From: Acidobacteriota bacterium
GTDB taxonomy: Bacteria; Acidobacteriota; Terriglobia; UBA7540
Length of the DNA: 64,000 nt
NCBI GenBank assembly: GCA_902812415.1
Contig: CADDZJ010000012.1
Span: 1 to 64,000 of the forward strand
Direction: 5' to 3'
The notes beneath the pieces are model-generated. The model was not told where the DNA came from. It searched no databases and was given only the letters and a program-made list of their open reading frames with translations. This document shows positions 17,799 to 27,034 of this stretch, piece after piece. The first letter of the stretch is position 1. The number at the start of each line of letters is the position of its first letter. Position numbers and translations under genes: made by a program.

Positions 17799-19685
17799 CT
17801 AATGCGCTGCCAGCGGCTTTGAGATTTCATCCAGCAAATCGGGTTTGCCTTTCTCGCGCGCCAGGTGCGGATAGCGCTCTCCGCCGTGGTAATCAACATT
17901 GAAGGTTTCATAGTAGCCGTCATTCAGCACCAAAAGCCGCAACGGCTGGGAGCTGTTTGGGCTTTCCTTCAAAGCGTCGCGCAGGACGGCGGGCGTAAAG
18001 GCCTTGCTATTCACCGCCATCAGGCGCATGCCGGCGGAAATCCCAGCCTTATATGCAGGCGAGCCCACAATGCAGTCCTGAATATCGCCATCCTCTTTCA
18101 ACAACAGACCCACCGAGTAAACCGCATTTACCGTATGATGAACTTCGTCCTCCACCCTGAGCATTTCCGGTTCCTGATCGTTATAGATCAACTTCCATCC
18201 TGCCGCTTCAATGCCGCCCATGGGAGGCTCGGGCGAAGTGGACTCCAGCCGGGTGCGGAAAAAGTTTGTCCAGTCATAAGGAGCAATCTGGTTCAAAGCC
18301 TGGACGAGGTCCTGGAAAGTATAAGTTTTCAGTTGTGGCCCGTCGTTCGGCCCGCCGTAGAAGAGATGGCAGAAATCCTTCAGCGATTTACGGCCGCGGG
18401 TCAGGTGGCGTAGGGTGGTATTCACTTCCAGCCATAAAAGGTCGCCTTCCTCGTAATAATCCGTGGTGCGCCGCCAATTCCTCCATTCATCCGGAGAAAA
18501 ATAGAGAATCTGCGCCGCATCCGCCGTATCCTGCAAGGGGCGCCAGGTACGGCCCGGACGGCCCGGCCCCAGCATGGCGGCAATCATCGCCAAATGCTCG
18601 CGGTACTGTTGCGGCGTCAGGAGCCCTGAGCGCGTAGCCAGCAGATTGCCGAGATAATCCGTCAAGCCCTCATAAACCCAAAGCAGGTCGGTTTTCATAG
18701 GTTCTTCGTAGTAGGGTGGGCTCAAGTCCCGCGGTCGCCTGAATTTCCCATTCCAGGAGTGGACAAATTCATGCGGCAGAAGGCCAGCCATTTGCAGGCG
18801 CGGCGCGCTCTCGATCAATGAGCGCTCCGCCACGCGGCTGTCATCCGACTCATGATGCTCCAGGCCGAAGTGCGCCACGTGATCGCTGAGCGTGAGCAGA
18901 AAGTGATAGTCACGATAGTGGCGCGCGCCGAATAGCGCTCCCGTCTCAGCCACCAAGCGGGTATAGTCTTTCTGCAACTCCGGGCTGAGGTTAAGGGCCG
19001 CTTCGCTATCCGCAGCGATATCCATCTCGTGATGAATCGGCTCTCCGGGCGGGGTCACATTGACGACGCGCAGATATTGCCCGGCAATCACCGGCGAATC
19101 CACCAGGCGGTTGAGCGACACCGGCTTGAACTGAATTTCGTCGCCCGCCTGCTGCGCAATGGGCAACGCCGTGCCGAATTTCCATCCCTCCGGCAGCCGG
19201 AGCGTAGCGTCGTAAGTGATTTCCTGAGCGCGCAACCCAGCCGGGTAGAGCAGATTCTGATTCCAACTGATGACCACCAGCTTGTCGGTCGCGGAAGCCC
19301 CGGCGCTGAAACCGGAAGTGACCGCCGGTTCGATATAATCCAAATCCACGTTGAGGCTGCTCACGCCGTCAGGAATGGTGAGATGGAATGTAAACATATC
19401 CAGCAGATCGCGTCGCCAGGGGATCGACCTGCCGTTGGCTATAAACTTTAGCCCGGTCAGATTAAGAATGGGGCCATCGGGCGCATGCTCACCCGGAATC
19501 CATTTGGGATAATAAAGTGTCAACGCGCCCGCGTGAACAGGCATGACCATGTGGGTATGGATGATCTTCATGGGAGCCTGAGTGGCATCCACGTTGAGCG
19601 TGATCGTGGGGCCAGCCTGCGCTCGCAGCGCGAAAGGGCACATAAAAACAGCAGCGATCATCAGCACACGATAAAGAGGTCTCAT
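17799..19685 (-). CDS. Secreted M61-family metallopeptidase with PDZ domain
   Basis: 628 residues with a signal peptide (MRPLYRVLMIAAVFMCPFALRAQA, cleavage after ALRAQA). An N-terminal beta domain precedes the catalytic part, where LLPHEFVHSWNGKFRRP gives the HExxH zinc site and VYEGLTDYLG the third ligand Glu; these are the M61 glycyl aminopeptidase motifs. The C-terminal 110 residues (YSVGLLLKEDGDIQDCIVGSPAYKAGISAGMRLMAVNSKAF) are a PDZ domain. It likely trims peptides in the periplasm or outside. It follows no clear operon. Confidence 0.92.
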   Translation of the reverse strand: MRPLYRVLMIAAVFMCPFALRAQAGPTITLNVDATQAPMKIIHTHMVMPVHAGALTLYYPKWIPGEHAPDGPILNLTGLKFIANGRSIPWRRDLLDMFTFHLTIPDGVSSLNVDLDYIEPAVTSGFSAGASATDKLVVISWNQNLLYPAGLRAQEITYDATLRLPEGWKFGTALPIAQQAGDEIQFKPVSLNRLVDSPVIAGQYLRVVNVTPPGEPIHHEMDIAADSEAALNLSPELQKDYTRLVAETGALFGARHYRDYHFLLTLSDHVAHFGLEHHESDDSRVAERSLIESAPRLQMAGLLPHEFVHSWNGKFRRPRDLSPPYYEEPMKTDLLWVYEGLTDYLGNLLATRSGLLTPQQYREHLAMIAAMLGPGRPGRTWRPLQDTADAAQILYFSPDEWRNWRRTTDYYEEGDLLWLEVNTTLRHLTRGRKSLKDFCHLFYGGPNDGPQLKTYTFQDLVQALNQIAPYDWTNFFRTRLESTSPEPPMGGIEAAGWKLIYNDQEPEMLRVEDEVHHTVNAVYSVGLLLKEDGDIQDCIVGSPAYKAGISAGMRLMAVNSKAFTPAVLRDALKESPNSSQPLRLLVLNDGYYETFNVDYHGGERYPHLAREKGKPDLLDEISKPLAAH

Positions 19686-19859
19686 GCTTCAGCAACTCCT
19701 TGGGCAAGCGGGATCGAAAATCAATGATGGTGATACGGATGCGAGGGCCTGAACGCGAGGGCCCCTCCAGGCGCCTGCGCGCGGTATTTTTAACCCCAAA
19801 TCATACGCTCTCTCGGCCTTTGTTTACAAACTCGGAGCTCGTTGATATGCCGCTCGACA

Positions 19860-20288
19860 TCAGGGCCTCAAATAGAGGAACTCGATCCCTGGGTAAACTT
19901 TAAAATCGCTGTCAAACGCCACCAGGCGGCAGCCGCTCGCCGCGGCAAAGGCAGCCAGATACGCATCGGTCCATCTGGCGCCGCGCAAATTAAGCTGGCT
20001 GGCCCATTGCCCCAGCAATTCGTCCAGACCCGCCGGCTCGCTGAGAAAGGTAATTTGGGGCAACGCCAGCCAGGTGCGAAGCGCCCGCCAAGCCGCATTG
20101 CCGTCCAGGGCGGCGTTACCCAAAATGCGAGGGTTGGTCAGGTAGCGCAGAAGCGCGAGCGCAGTCACACGACAGAAAGCCATCTCGCTCGCGGCTTCAT
20201 CATCCCAGTAGCGCCGCGCCCGCGCGTAGTGCACATGGTCCGGCGCGCTTAGCGGGAGCCAGACACTTGCATCAAGAAGATCGCGCAT
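19860..20288 (-). CDS. vapC: VapC-type PIN-domain toxin (RNase)
   Basis: 142 residues. LLDASVWLPL contains the first acidic residue, TDAYLAAFA the third, and AFDSDFKVYPG the last, so the Mg-binding acidic cluster of PIN ribonucleases is intact; VapC toxins cut tRNA or rRNA to stop growth. The start overlaps the end of the antitoxin gene by 17 bases, the usual arrangement of translationally coupled vapBC pairs. Confidence 0.9.
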   Translation of the reverse strand: MRDLLDASVWLPLSAPDHVHYARARRYWDDEAASEMAFCRVTALALLRYLTNPRILGNAALDGNAAWRALRTWLALPQITFLSEPAGLDELLGQWASQLNLRGARWTDAYLAAFAAASGCRLVAFDSDFKVYPGIEFLYLRP

Positions 20289-20541
20289 GCTTGGCTTCGT
20301 CCTCCTCTTCTTCCAGACGCGAGAGCTCCCTGTGCGAAAGAGCCGCGATGGGCTCTCCTCGCGGTGGAATGATTACCGGCGGAGGGCCAAACCTTTTGCC
20401 AGAGATTCTCTCGTCTGTACAAGAACGGAGCCCCTGCTCGATTAGGCGCTGGATAAGCTTCCGCAGCGTCACACCGCTCAATCCAGCCCGGGCTTTGAGG
20501 GTTCGGTAGAGATCTTCAGGAATATCAATCGTAGTGCGCAT
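20272..20541 (-). CDS. vapB: VapB-type ribbon-helix-helix antitoxin
   Basis: From ATG 20541: MRTTIDIPEDLYRTLKARAGLSG, a ribbon-helix-helix DNA-binding opening. It is followed by a linker PPPVIIPPRGEPIAAL and an acidic, charged C-terminal tail (SRLEEEEDEAK) that would wrap the VapC active site. 89 residues. An upstream in-frame ATG at 20559 would add six residues. The antitoxin precedes and overlaps the toxin gene and probably represses its own promoter with it. Confidence 0.87.
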   Translation of the reverse strand: MRTTIDIPEDLYRTLKARAGLSGVTLRKLIQRLIEQGLRSCTDERISGKRFGPPPVIIPPRGEPIAALSHRELSRLEEEEDEAKHARSS

Positions 20542-20896
20542 AACAACATTTTGATGCAAAGATGCATCGATGTCAATTTAGGCATGCTGTTCATCTTGGG
20601 TTCCATCAAGTTGCGGAAAGCATTTCGGAACCGTGCCATTCCGAGCCCGAAGAATTTCGCTTTGATGGTATAAGGTGTTACGAGATTCCTCGTCGCATGC
20701 TGCGACTCGGAAGGGCAAGCGCAAGGGCTCTTCTTCAACCTGTAACCCATTGATTTTCCATAGGATTATGTGCAGCGCTGCGGCAATTAGGCACTGATGT
20801 ACAATGATGGCGATCACTGATGTTTTCGATGGCCTTGAAAAAGCATCTCCCACTCACCCATAATGGAAAGTAAATTTTCACAGAGGATCATAGCTC
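20542..20896. other. Intergenic spacer with a copy of the dispersed palindromic repeat
   Basis: 355 bases without a gene. At 20632-20718 lies a diverged copy of the window's dispersed inverted repeat: left arm GCCATTCCGAGCCCGAAGAA, right arm containing GAGATTCCTCGTCGC. A small palindrome TCGCATGCTGCGA is inside the right arm. The rest holds nothing I can identify. Confidence 0.5.
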
Positions 20897-21193
20897 ATGG
20901 CATTGTCGGGTTTATTCAGGAAACTGGACCGCGAACACTGGTTCATCTGCTACACGTGTCTTGGAGACAATAACCATGATGAGACCAAGGCCATCTTTCA
21001 CTCTCTGGCTCCCAAGGTTTTGATCCTGGGCCGGCCGTGGCAAAAATGCCCGCGATGTGGCGGCACCAACACAAAATCGTTTGCGGAGCTTAAGGCGGAA
21101 CGTCAGGACTCTGCCTTATGGGGTTTGGAGAGGACGGTCAAAAAAAATCCTCGTAGCTTATTCGAAGTATCCAACGCGCGGCAGCCCCAATAA
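20897..21193 (+). CDS. Small zinc-ribbon-like protein of unknown function
   Basis: 98 residues. Two CxxC pairs, CYTC (about 19-22) and CPRCGG (about 52-57), about 30 residues apart, look like one zinc ribbon. The region between (HDETKAIFHSLAPKVLILGRPW) and the basic C-terminus give no family match I recognise. It may be an RNA- or DNA-binding or adaptor protein; the name is descriptive only. It is 202 bases upstream of pstS on the same strand but separated by that gene's own promoter-like region. Confidence 0.6.
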   Translation: MALSGLFRKLDREHWFICYTCLGDNNHDETKAIFHSLAPKVLILGRPWQKCPRCGGTNTKSFAELKAERQDSALWGLERTVKKNPRSLFEVSNARQPQ

Positions 21194-21326
21194 GGCATTC
21201 TGGTCTAAGGACGTGGTGAGGCTGTCGAACCTTGCGCCTTGATCGGAGCTATCATTCCCGCTTTTCACTGGGAATAAAGCTTTCTCTTACCCAAACCTGA
21301 TTCATCGTAACTCAAATTCACTCCCC

Positions 21327-21364
21327 TTTAACCTGTGTGTAACAGAGCAAGCCCAGTATAGAAT
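21327..21364 (+). promoter_or_regulatory. Putative pst promoter with Pho-box-like direct repeat
   Basis: TTTAACC (21327-21333) and TGTAACA (21338-21344) form two 7-base half sites with a 4-base gap, the geometry of PhoB sites. They lie about 14 bases ahead of TAGAAT (21359-21364), a -10-like hexamer. Phosphate-starvation control of the pst operon is expected from the family; this particular site is inferred. Confidence 0.4.
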
Positions 21365-21394
21365 CTCAATCCAGCACAGGAGGACTTTGTTTCT

Positions 21395-22456
21395 GTGAAA
21401 AGCTCAATGTATAGCAGGGGGATGGTCTTAGCGGCTGTAGTTCTTGTATGTCTATCGCTGATTTCCTGTACTCATACCGCCACGAACGAGGGTGGGGCGG
21501 GCCACGTAACCCTCATCAACATTGCGGGAGCTACCTTCCCCTACCCCATTTATTCCAAGTGGTTTGATGTTTATCATCAAATGCATCCGACGATTGAGAT
21601 CAACTATCAGTCCATCGGTTCAGGCGGCGGCATTGAGCAACTCCGCGCGGGCACGGTGGACTTTGGCGCATCCGACATGCCCCTGAACGATCAACTGCTC
21701 AGCACGTTCAAAGTGAAAATTCTCCATTTTCCCACCGTGCTGGGCGCCGTCGTGCCCACTTACAATCTTCCGGGCGTGACGGAGGCGCTCAAATTCACGC
21801 CGCAGGCTCTCGCGGGAATCTTTCTGGGCAAGATTACCAGGTGGAACGACGCCGCGATCACCCAGCCAAACCCCGGAGTCAAACTGCCCAATCAGAAGAT
21901 TATCGTGGTGCACCGCTCCGACGGCAGCGGCACCACGTTTGTCTGGACGGATTATCTCTCCAAAGTCAGTCCGGATTGGAAAGCCAAAGTAGGCAGCAAC
22001 ACGGCGGTGAACTGGCCTGTGGGATTGGGCGGCAAGGGCAACGAAGGCGTCTCAGGGCTGGTTGAGCAGACGCCCTACTCGCTGGGATATGTCGAGTTGA
22101 TCTACGCCCTCCAAAACCATCTGCCTTACGGCATGGTTCGCAATTCTTCCGGCAAGTTCATCAAGGCGAGCCTCGATAGCGTCACCGCCGCGGCGGCGGG
22201 CGCCGCGGAGCAAATGGCCCATGATATTCGCATCTCGATCACCAACGCGCCGGGCGGCGACGCCTATCCTATTTGCAGTTTCACCTATCTGTTGATCCCC
22301 ACCCAAATTTCCGATACGTTGAAAAGAGACACCATCAAAGATTTCCTGCATTGGATGATGACGGACGGCCAGAAATACACGGAAGCGCTTTCTTACGCGC
22401 CGCTTCCCCAAGCTGTGGTGGACATTGAAATGAAACAGCTCGCCGAAATCCAATAG
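21395..22456 (+). CDS. pstS: Phosphate ABC transporter, substrate-binding lipoprotein
   Basis: Periplasmic phosphate binder feeding PstCA. The start is GTG 21395, 11 bases after AGGAGG. The N-terminus has a lipobox (LSLISC) so the mature protein is membrane-anchored. INIAGATFPYPIYSKWFD, INYQSIGSGGGIEQLRAGTVDFGASDMPL and HRSDGSGTTFVWTDYL are the phosphate-coordinating segments of PstS. 353 residues. First gene of pstSCAB-phoU. Confidence 0.95.
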   Translation: MKSSMYSRGMVLAAVVLVCLSLISCTHTATNEGGAGHVTLINIAGATFPYPIYSKWFDVYHQMHPTIEINYQSIGSGGGIEQLRAGTVDFGASDMPLNDQLLSTFKVKILHFPTVLGAVVPTYNLPGVTEALKFTPQALAGIFLGKITRWNDAAITQPNPGVKLPNQKIIVVHRSDGSGTTFVWTDYLSKVSPDWKAKVGSNTAVNWPVGLGGKGNEGVSGLVEQTPYSLGYVELIYALQNHLPYGMVRNSSGKFIKASLDSVTAAAAGAAEQMAHDIRISITNAPGGDAYPICSFTYLLIPTQISDTLKRDTIKDFLHWMMTDGQKYTEALSYAPLPQAVVDIEMKQLAEIQ

Positions 22457-22457
22457 C

Positions 22458-23447
22458 ATGTCAACTTTTACCGGCACCGTAACCCAGGCCGCTCGTCCGG
22501 AAGGTTTCGGGCGAGCGCGTGTCTTTTTGAAGCGGCTCCGAAGCGGCGATGAGGTCGCTCACCTGATCACCCTGATCTTCGCCCTTTTCATTTTTCTGAT
22601 CACCTGCATGCTGGTTTATGAGCTTTATATCCATTCCGCCATTCCGCGTCGTCGCTTCGGCTGGCATTTTCTGATTTCGCGCGCGTGGGATCCGGTCTTT
22701 GAACATTTTGGAGCTTTGCCTTTCATTTACGGGACTCTCGTTACTTCGGCGATCGCTCTGCTGATTGCAGTTCCGCTGGGTGTGGGCGGCGCCATCTTCC
22801 TGGCTGAATTCGCGCCCGCGCAAATTTCCGACGGCCTCACTTTCGTTGTGGAGCTTCTGGCTGCGGTTCCAAGCGTGATCTACGGATTGCTGGGCATTTT
22901 CATCGTCATCCCGCTGCTGCGCGACTCCGTCGATCCGTTCTTACAAAAGCATTTGGGGTTTCTGCCGCTCTTTCAAGGCCCCATCTACGGCGTCGGCTTT
23001 CTCGCCGCGGGGCTCGTGCTGGCTATCATGATTGTTCCCTTCATCCTGTCGATTTCGCGCGAAGTTCTGCTGGCGGTGCCGACCGAGCAGCGCGAGGCGG
23101 CGCTGGCCGTAGGCGCCACGCGCTGGGAATCAACCTGGCAAGTGGTGGTTCCTTACGCTCGCGCCGGCATTCTGGGCTCCGTCTTTCTGGCCCTGGCTCG
23201 CGCTCTCGGGGAAACGATGGCGGTCACGATGGTGATCGGGAACACTCCCCAGATCAGCGCGTCACTCTTTGCTCCCGGATATTCCATTGCGGCGGTGATC
23301 GCCAACGAATTCACCGAGGCGACCGGAGCGGCTTATCTTCAATCTCTGATCGCGCTCGGGCTGGCGCTTTTCATCCTGACCATCATTCTGAACGGCGTGG
23401 CACGGCTGCTGATTCTGGCCACCACCGGCCGGGGGACGGCGCACTGA
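22458..23447 (+). CDS. pstC: Phosphate ABC transporter permease PstC
   Basis: 329-residue inner-membrane permease with six predicted helices. The cytoplasmic coupling loop EAALAVGATRWESTWQVVVPYARAGILGS is the EAA motif that docks on PstB. The start follows the pstS stop by one base, and the stop overlaps pstA by ATGA, so translation is coupled throughout. Confidence 0.95.
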   Translation: MSTFTGTVTQAARPEGFGRARVFLKRLRSGDEVAHLITLIFALFIFLITCMLVYELYIHSAIPRRRFGWHFLISRAWDPVFEHFGALPFIYGTLVTSAIALLIAVPLGVGGAIFLAEFAPAQISDGLTFVVELLAAVPSVIYGLLGIFIVIPLLRDSVDPFLQKHLGFLPLFQGPIYGVGFLAAGLVLAIMIVPFILSISREVLLAVPTEQREAALAVGATRWESTWQVVVPYARAGILGSVFLALARALGETMAVTMVIGNTPQISASLFAPGYSIAAVIANEFTEATGAAYLQSLIALGLALFILTIILNGVARLLILATTGRGTAH

Positions 23448-24298
23448 TGCGATACCGCTCCATTTGGCGAAAGACGGTGAATGCGCTGATGCTGGGCACG
23501 ACTGGCCTCTGCGCCCTGGTGACCGTCTCCGTGCTGATTCTGATTCTGGCCTACCTCGCCGTGAAAGGCTGGCGTTACCTGAGTTGGTCATTTCTTACCC
23601 AACTCCCGAAGCCCGTCGGCGAGGCCGGGGGCGGCATGGCGAACGCCATTGTGGGCAGCGGCAAATTGCTTCTGGTGGCGGCGGTCGCAGGAGTTCCGGT
23701 CGGTCTGATGGCCGGGATTTACCTTGCGGAATTTGGCGGCAAGACGTTCTCGTTCATGGTTCGTTACACTACCGACTTGCTGAACGGCGTGCCTTCCATC
23801 GTCATGGGCATCTTTATCTACACGATTGTGGTGCTCCCCATGGGTCATTTTTCCGCGCTGGCCGGAGGCCTGGCGCTCGGCGTCATGCTGATTCCCATTG
23901 TCGTTCGGAGCACGGAGGAGTTTCTTCGCGCGGTTCCCGGAACCCTGCTTGAAGGCGCGCTGGCCCTGGGCGCCAGCAGATGGAGAGGAGTGGCTACCGT
24001 GGTCATTCCAGCGGCCTTCCGGGGCATCGCCACCGGAGTGTTGCTGAGCCTTGCGCGCGTGGCCGGCGAGACGGCCCCGCTGCTCTTCACCAGTTTCAGC
24101 AATCGTTATTGGAGTCCGGGCTGGAGCCAGCCCATCGCCTCGTTGCCGGTCATGATTTATACCTATGCGATTTCGCCTTACAAAAGCTGGCGGCAACAGG
24201 CCTGGGCGGCGGGGTTTGTGTTGCTGGCCCTCGTGCTTCTTGTTAACATTGGAGCGCATGTGATTCTTTCGCGCCGGCACTCGGTCCAGCGAGGATAA
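23447..24298 (+). CDS. pstA: Phosphate ABC transporter permease PstA
   Basis: 283-residue partner of PstC. Membrane helices are spread over the whole length, and the EAA loop reads EGALALGASRWRGVATVVIPAAFRGIATG. The pair GEAGGGMANAIVGS and YTTDLLNGVPSIVMGIF are typical of PstA. ATG overlaps the pstC stop (ATGA). Confidence 0.95.
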   Translation: MRYRSIWRKTVNALMLGTTGLCALVTVSVLILILAYLAVKGWRYLSWSFLTQLPKPVGEAGGGMANAIVGSGKLLLVAAVAGVPVGLMAGIYLAEFGGKTFSFMVRYTTDLLNGVPSIVMGIFIYTIVVLPMGHFSALAGGLALGVMLIPIVVRSTEEFLRAVPGTLLEGALALGASRWRGVATVVIPAAFRGIATGVLLSLARVAGETAPLLFTSFSNRYWSPGWSQPIASLPVMIYTYAISPYKSWRQQAWAAGFVLLALVLLVNIGAHVILSRRHSVQRG

Positions 24299-24301
24299 CG
24301 T

Positions 24302-25132
24302 ATGGGCGCAGTCACTAATCTTTCGTCGATGAGCAGCGAGGCCAACCGCGGGGAACAGCTCACCGGGCGCCTGCTGCGAAGTTTTGAACCCAAGTTTCGG
24401 GTCTCCCATCTGAACTTCTACTACGGCGCCGTCCAGGCGCTCCACGATATCTCACTCGCAATCCCGCAGAACCAGATCACGGCGCTCATCGGTCCCTCGG
24501 GTTGCGGCAAGTCCACTTTTCTGCGCACGTTGAACCGGATGAGCGAAACGATTCGCCATACGCGAGTGGAAGGCGAAATCCTGCTGGACAACGAAGACAT
24601 CTTCTCGATGGACCTCGTCACGCTGCGGCGACGCGTGGGGATGGTGTTTCAGAAACCCAATCCCTTTCCCAAGACCATTTTTGATAATGTGGCCTATGGT
24701 TTGCGCGTGAATGGCGGGCATCGCGGCGCAGCTCTGGCTGATGCGGTGGAAGCGAGTTTGCGGCGGGCCGCGCTGTGGGACGAGGTGAAGGATCAGCTTG
24801 GGAAATCCGCCCTGGCGCTCTCGGGCGGTCAGCAGCAGCGCCTGTGCATTGCGCGCGCTCTGGCGGTGAACCCTGAAGTGCTGCTTCTGGATGAGCCCTG
24901 CTCGGCGCTCGACCCCATCGCCACCGCTAAAATCGAAGATCTAATGTTCACTCTCAAGGAAAACTGCACGATCCTGATTGTGACGCACAGCATGCAGCAG
25001 GCTGCGCGCGTTTCCACCCATACCGGATTTTTCCTGCTCGGCAAGCTGATTGAGTTCAATGAAACCGACATTCTGTTCAAGAAGCCGCTGCGCAAGGAAA
25101 CGGAGGATTACATCACGGGCCGCTTCGGATAG
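24302..25132 (+). CDS. pstB: Phosphate ABC transporter ATPase PstB
   Basis: ATPase that powers PstCA. Walker [11 protein letters not shown]-loop [20 protein letters not shown], signature [15 protein letters not shown], Walker [13 protein letters not shown] and switch His in VTHSM are all present in 276 residues. The N-terminus has about 30 extra residues ahead of the usual core. Begins three bases after pstA. Confidence 0.96.
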   Translation: MGAVTNLSSMSSEANRGEQLTGRLLRSFEPKFRVSHLNFYYGAVQALHDISLAIPQNQITALIGPSGCGKSTFLRTLNRMSETIRHTRVEGEILLDNEDIFSMDLVTLRRRVGMVFQKPNPFPKTIFDNVAYGLRVNGGHRGAALADAVEASLRRAALWDEVKDQLGKSALALSGGQQQRLCIARALAVNPEVLLLDEPCSALDPIATAKIEDLMFTLKENCTILIVTHSMQQAARVSTHTGFFLLGKLIEFNETDILFKKPLRKETEDYITGRFG

Positions 25133-25165
25133 TGTTTCCGCAAGTGGCTGGAGGAAGGAGTTATT

Positions 25166-25828
25166 TTGCGTCATTTTGAAGAGCGATTGGATGAACTTCG
25201 CAAGCGGCTTCTGGAGATGAGTGGGCTGGTGGAATCCGCCATCTACCGCAGCGTGCACGCGCTGGTCGAAAAGGATGAGAATCTTGCCCATCAGGTCCTC
25301 GAAAATGAGTCGCACGTGAACCAGATGGAAATTGAGATTGATGATATGGCCGTGCGCCTGTTGGCCCTTGAACAGCCCGTTGCCACCGATCTGCGCTTCA
25401 TCACCTCCGCCATCAAGATCAATAACGACCTCGAACGGATGGGCGACCTGGCGGTCAGCATTGCCGAACGAGCGCTCAACCTGATGCACGAAGCGCCGGT
25501 GAACGCGCTGGTGGATATTCCTTACATGGCGAACCTGGTGGAATCCATGGTCCGGAAATCACTGGACGCTTTTGTGAAAAAAGATTCGGACCTGGCTCGA
25601 AGCGTGCTGATCTCTGATGATGCGGTGGACGATTTGCGAAACGGAATCTACAACGAAATGGTGCGCTTCATGGAAGAAAATCCCCAAAGGATCCCGCCCG
25701 CCCTGAACCTGATCTTTGTGGCTCGCAGCCTCGAACGCATTGCGGATCACGCCACCAATATCGCCGAGGATGTTCTCTTCCTGGTGGAAGGCATCGACGT
25801 TCGCCACCACGCGGAAACGCGCACGTAG
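25166..25828 (+). CDS. phoU: Phosphate-signalling protein PhoU
   Basis: 220 residues forming two three-helix bundles with the repeated metal motif: E-x3-D-x3 near INQMEIEIDDMAVRLLALEQPVA type segments and FVARSLERIADHATNIAEDV in the second half. PhoU restrains the PhoR kinase and PstSCAB when phosphate is ample. TTG start at 25166 after GAGGAAGGAG. No phoR/phoB gene is in the window, so the kinase acts from elsewhere. Confidence 0.95.
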   Translation: MRHFEERLDELRKRLLEMSGLVESAIYRSVHALVEKDENLAHQVLENESHVNQMEIEIDDMAVRLLALEQPVATDLRFITSAIKINNDLERMGDLAVSIAERALNLMHEAPVNALVDIPYMANLVESMVRKSLDAFVKKDSDLARSVLISDDAVDDLRNGIYNEMVRFMEENPQRIPPALNLIFVARSLERIADHATNIAEDVLFLVEGIDVRHHAETRT

Positions 25829-25869
25829 CGCGCGCTTCTTGCCCCGGCCTTTCTTCCTCCCTTGAGTTT

Positions 25870-26219
25870 GGATTGCGCGCAAGCTCGCCCACCGATATTC
25901 TTCTTTTCCTGCTGTTGCCTGTCCGTTTATCAGGACGCGTTGCAGGATCACCCAGTGGCGCTCCCCGGGGTTGCAGCAGCGTGAAGCGAGCGTCTTCAAG
26001 CCAACCCGCGATGATCTCAATGGCTTCGGAAATTGTGAGCGGCCGCCGAAAAGCGCGCGGACCGGTGGAGAGCCGAAGAAAGGCCAGGATGCCCATACAG
26101 GAGAGCGCCGCCGGCTCGGGGCCTGAAAGCGTCCGTTCAAGCCAGCGCCGTGCGGCGGAGTGGTGGGGCGAATGACTGTCGCAAGCATAAAGCAGGAGGT
26201 TGGCATCGATGAAGATCAT
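25870..26219 (-). pseudogene. Broken VapC PIN-domain toxin
   Basis: The N-terminus MIFIDANLLLYACDSHSPHH and STGPRAFRRPLT are clearly VapC. At about 25973-25980 a CCCCGGGG run shifts the frame: the original reading continues one frame over as PGERHWVILQRVLINGQATAG. After that the normal C-terminal half of a PIN domain (the DAHLAAL helix and D-x-D-F motif) is gone, and the frame runs into phoU antisense. The lesion pair means no active toxin. Confidence 0.75.
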
Positions 26220-26420
26220 CGGTGGTCAGATTCATCGATGAGCTCGATCACGCCTCAGACATCGTCAAGGTTCACACCGGGCCGCAATGCCATTGTTGCG
26301 AGGCTTGACTTTGAGCGGCGGGAGAGCCTTCAATTGGGCCTGCGATTGGAAGCCGGTGCGAAGCAAGCGGTTCACCACCTGCTCGAGAAGAATTTCAGGA
26401 TTAACAGTGCAGAAGGAGAG
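26216..26420 (-). pseudogene. Broken VapB antitoxin
   Basis: Upstream of the ruined toxin and overlapping it by ATGA. The minus strand encodes LEQVVNRLLRTGFQSQAQLK..PPLKVKPRNNG in one frame and LRPGVNLDDV-stop-GVIELIDESDHR in the next. Together these spell the VapB type that ends with an LRPGLNLDNV-like toxin-binding tail. A frameshift near 26290 and an in-frame TGA follow, and the N-terminal DNA-binding strand is also missing. This shows decay of the whole module. Confidence 0.65.
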
Positions 26421-26453
26421 TCAAAAAGGGAATAAAAGAGCTCTCAGCAGGGT

Positions 26454-26903
26454 CTACTGAATGGTGGAAGAGCCTGAAGCGTCGTCTTCCTCGGCTTTCT
26501 CATCGAGCGGTTTGCGGCCGGCAAAGCCCTCGTCAATTCCGTGCCAGTATTCGATCCGGTTCTCGCCCAGTTTCCAACACAGGTACACTTCCCGGCCATC
26601 CCGGAGCGTCGGAAAATCCACCAGACCGGCGTCCAAATCCTTCACAATGCATCCCGTCTCCTGGATGCGATTCACCACTTCTTCAATCCGCGCCACCGAT
26701 TGCTCGCGCTCGCCTTTTTTGCGGATCAATTCCTGATAGGGTGGAATCGATCCACCCAGCATCATGATGCGCGCCGCCGCCGCCGCCAACTCCTGGTCCA
26801 GATTGTCGAGCGACCGCTTCTGCTCACGAGCCCTTTCCAGGGATCGTCGGATGATGGGAAGGAGTTCCTCGGCCTCCTCACGATTGAAATATTTTTCACT
26901 CAT
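26454..26903 (-). CDS. DUF2203 family protein
   Basis: 149 residues starting at ATG 26903 (MSEKYFNREEAEELLP). A helical N-terminal half is followed by the conserved DUF2203 core GLVDFPTLRDGREVYLCWKLGE and the ending IEYWHGIDEGFAGRKPL. Function is unknown for the family, which is widespread in Acidobacteriota and other soil bacteria. A further upstream in-frame ATG (26930) adds nine residues and is less likely. Downstream of moaA on the same strand. Confidence 0.85.
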   Translation of the reverse strand: MSEKYFNREEAEELLPIIRRSLERAREQKRSLDNLDQELAAAAARIMMLGGSIPPYQELIRKKGEREQSVARIEEVVNRIQETGCIVKDLDAGLVDFPTLRDGREVYLCWKLGENRIEYWHGIDEGFAGRKPLDEKAEEDDASGSSTIQ

Positions 26904-27034
26904 GGTTTTTGCAATCTCGATTCCCGGCACGGCGCTGTATGGGTGCGAGCCGCGTTTCTCTCTATGATTTTAACCCAAAGCCGCAACCGGCGACGCAGTT
27001 GAGGGCGCATCCAGCTTACCGAAGGGGCCAATTC

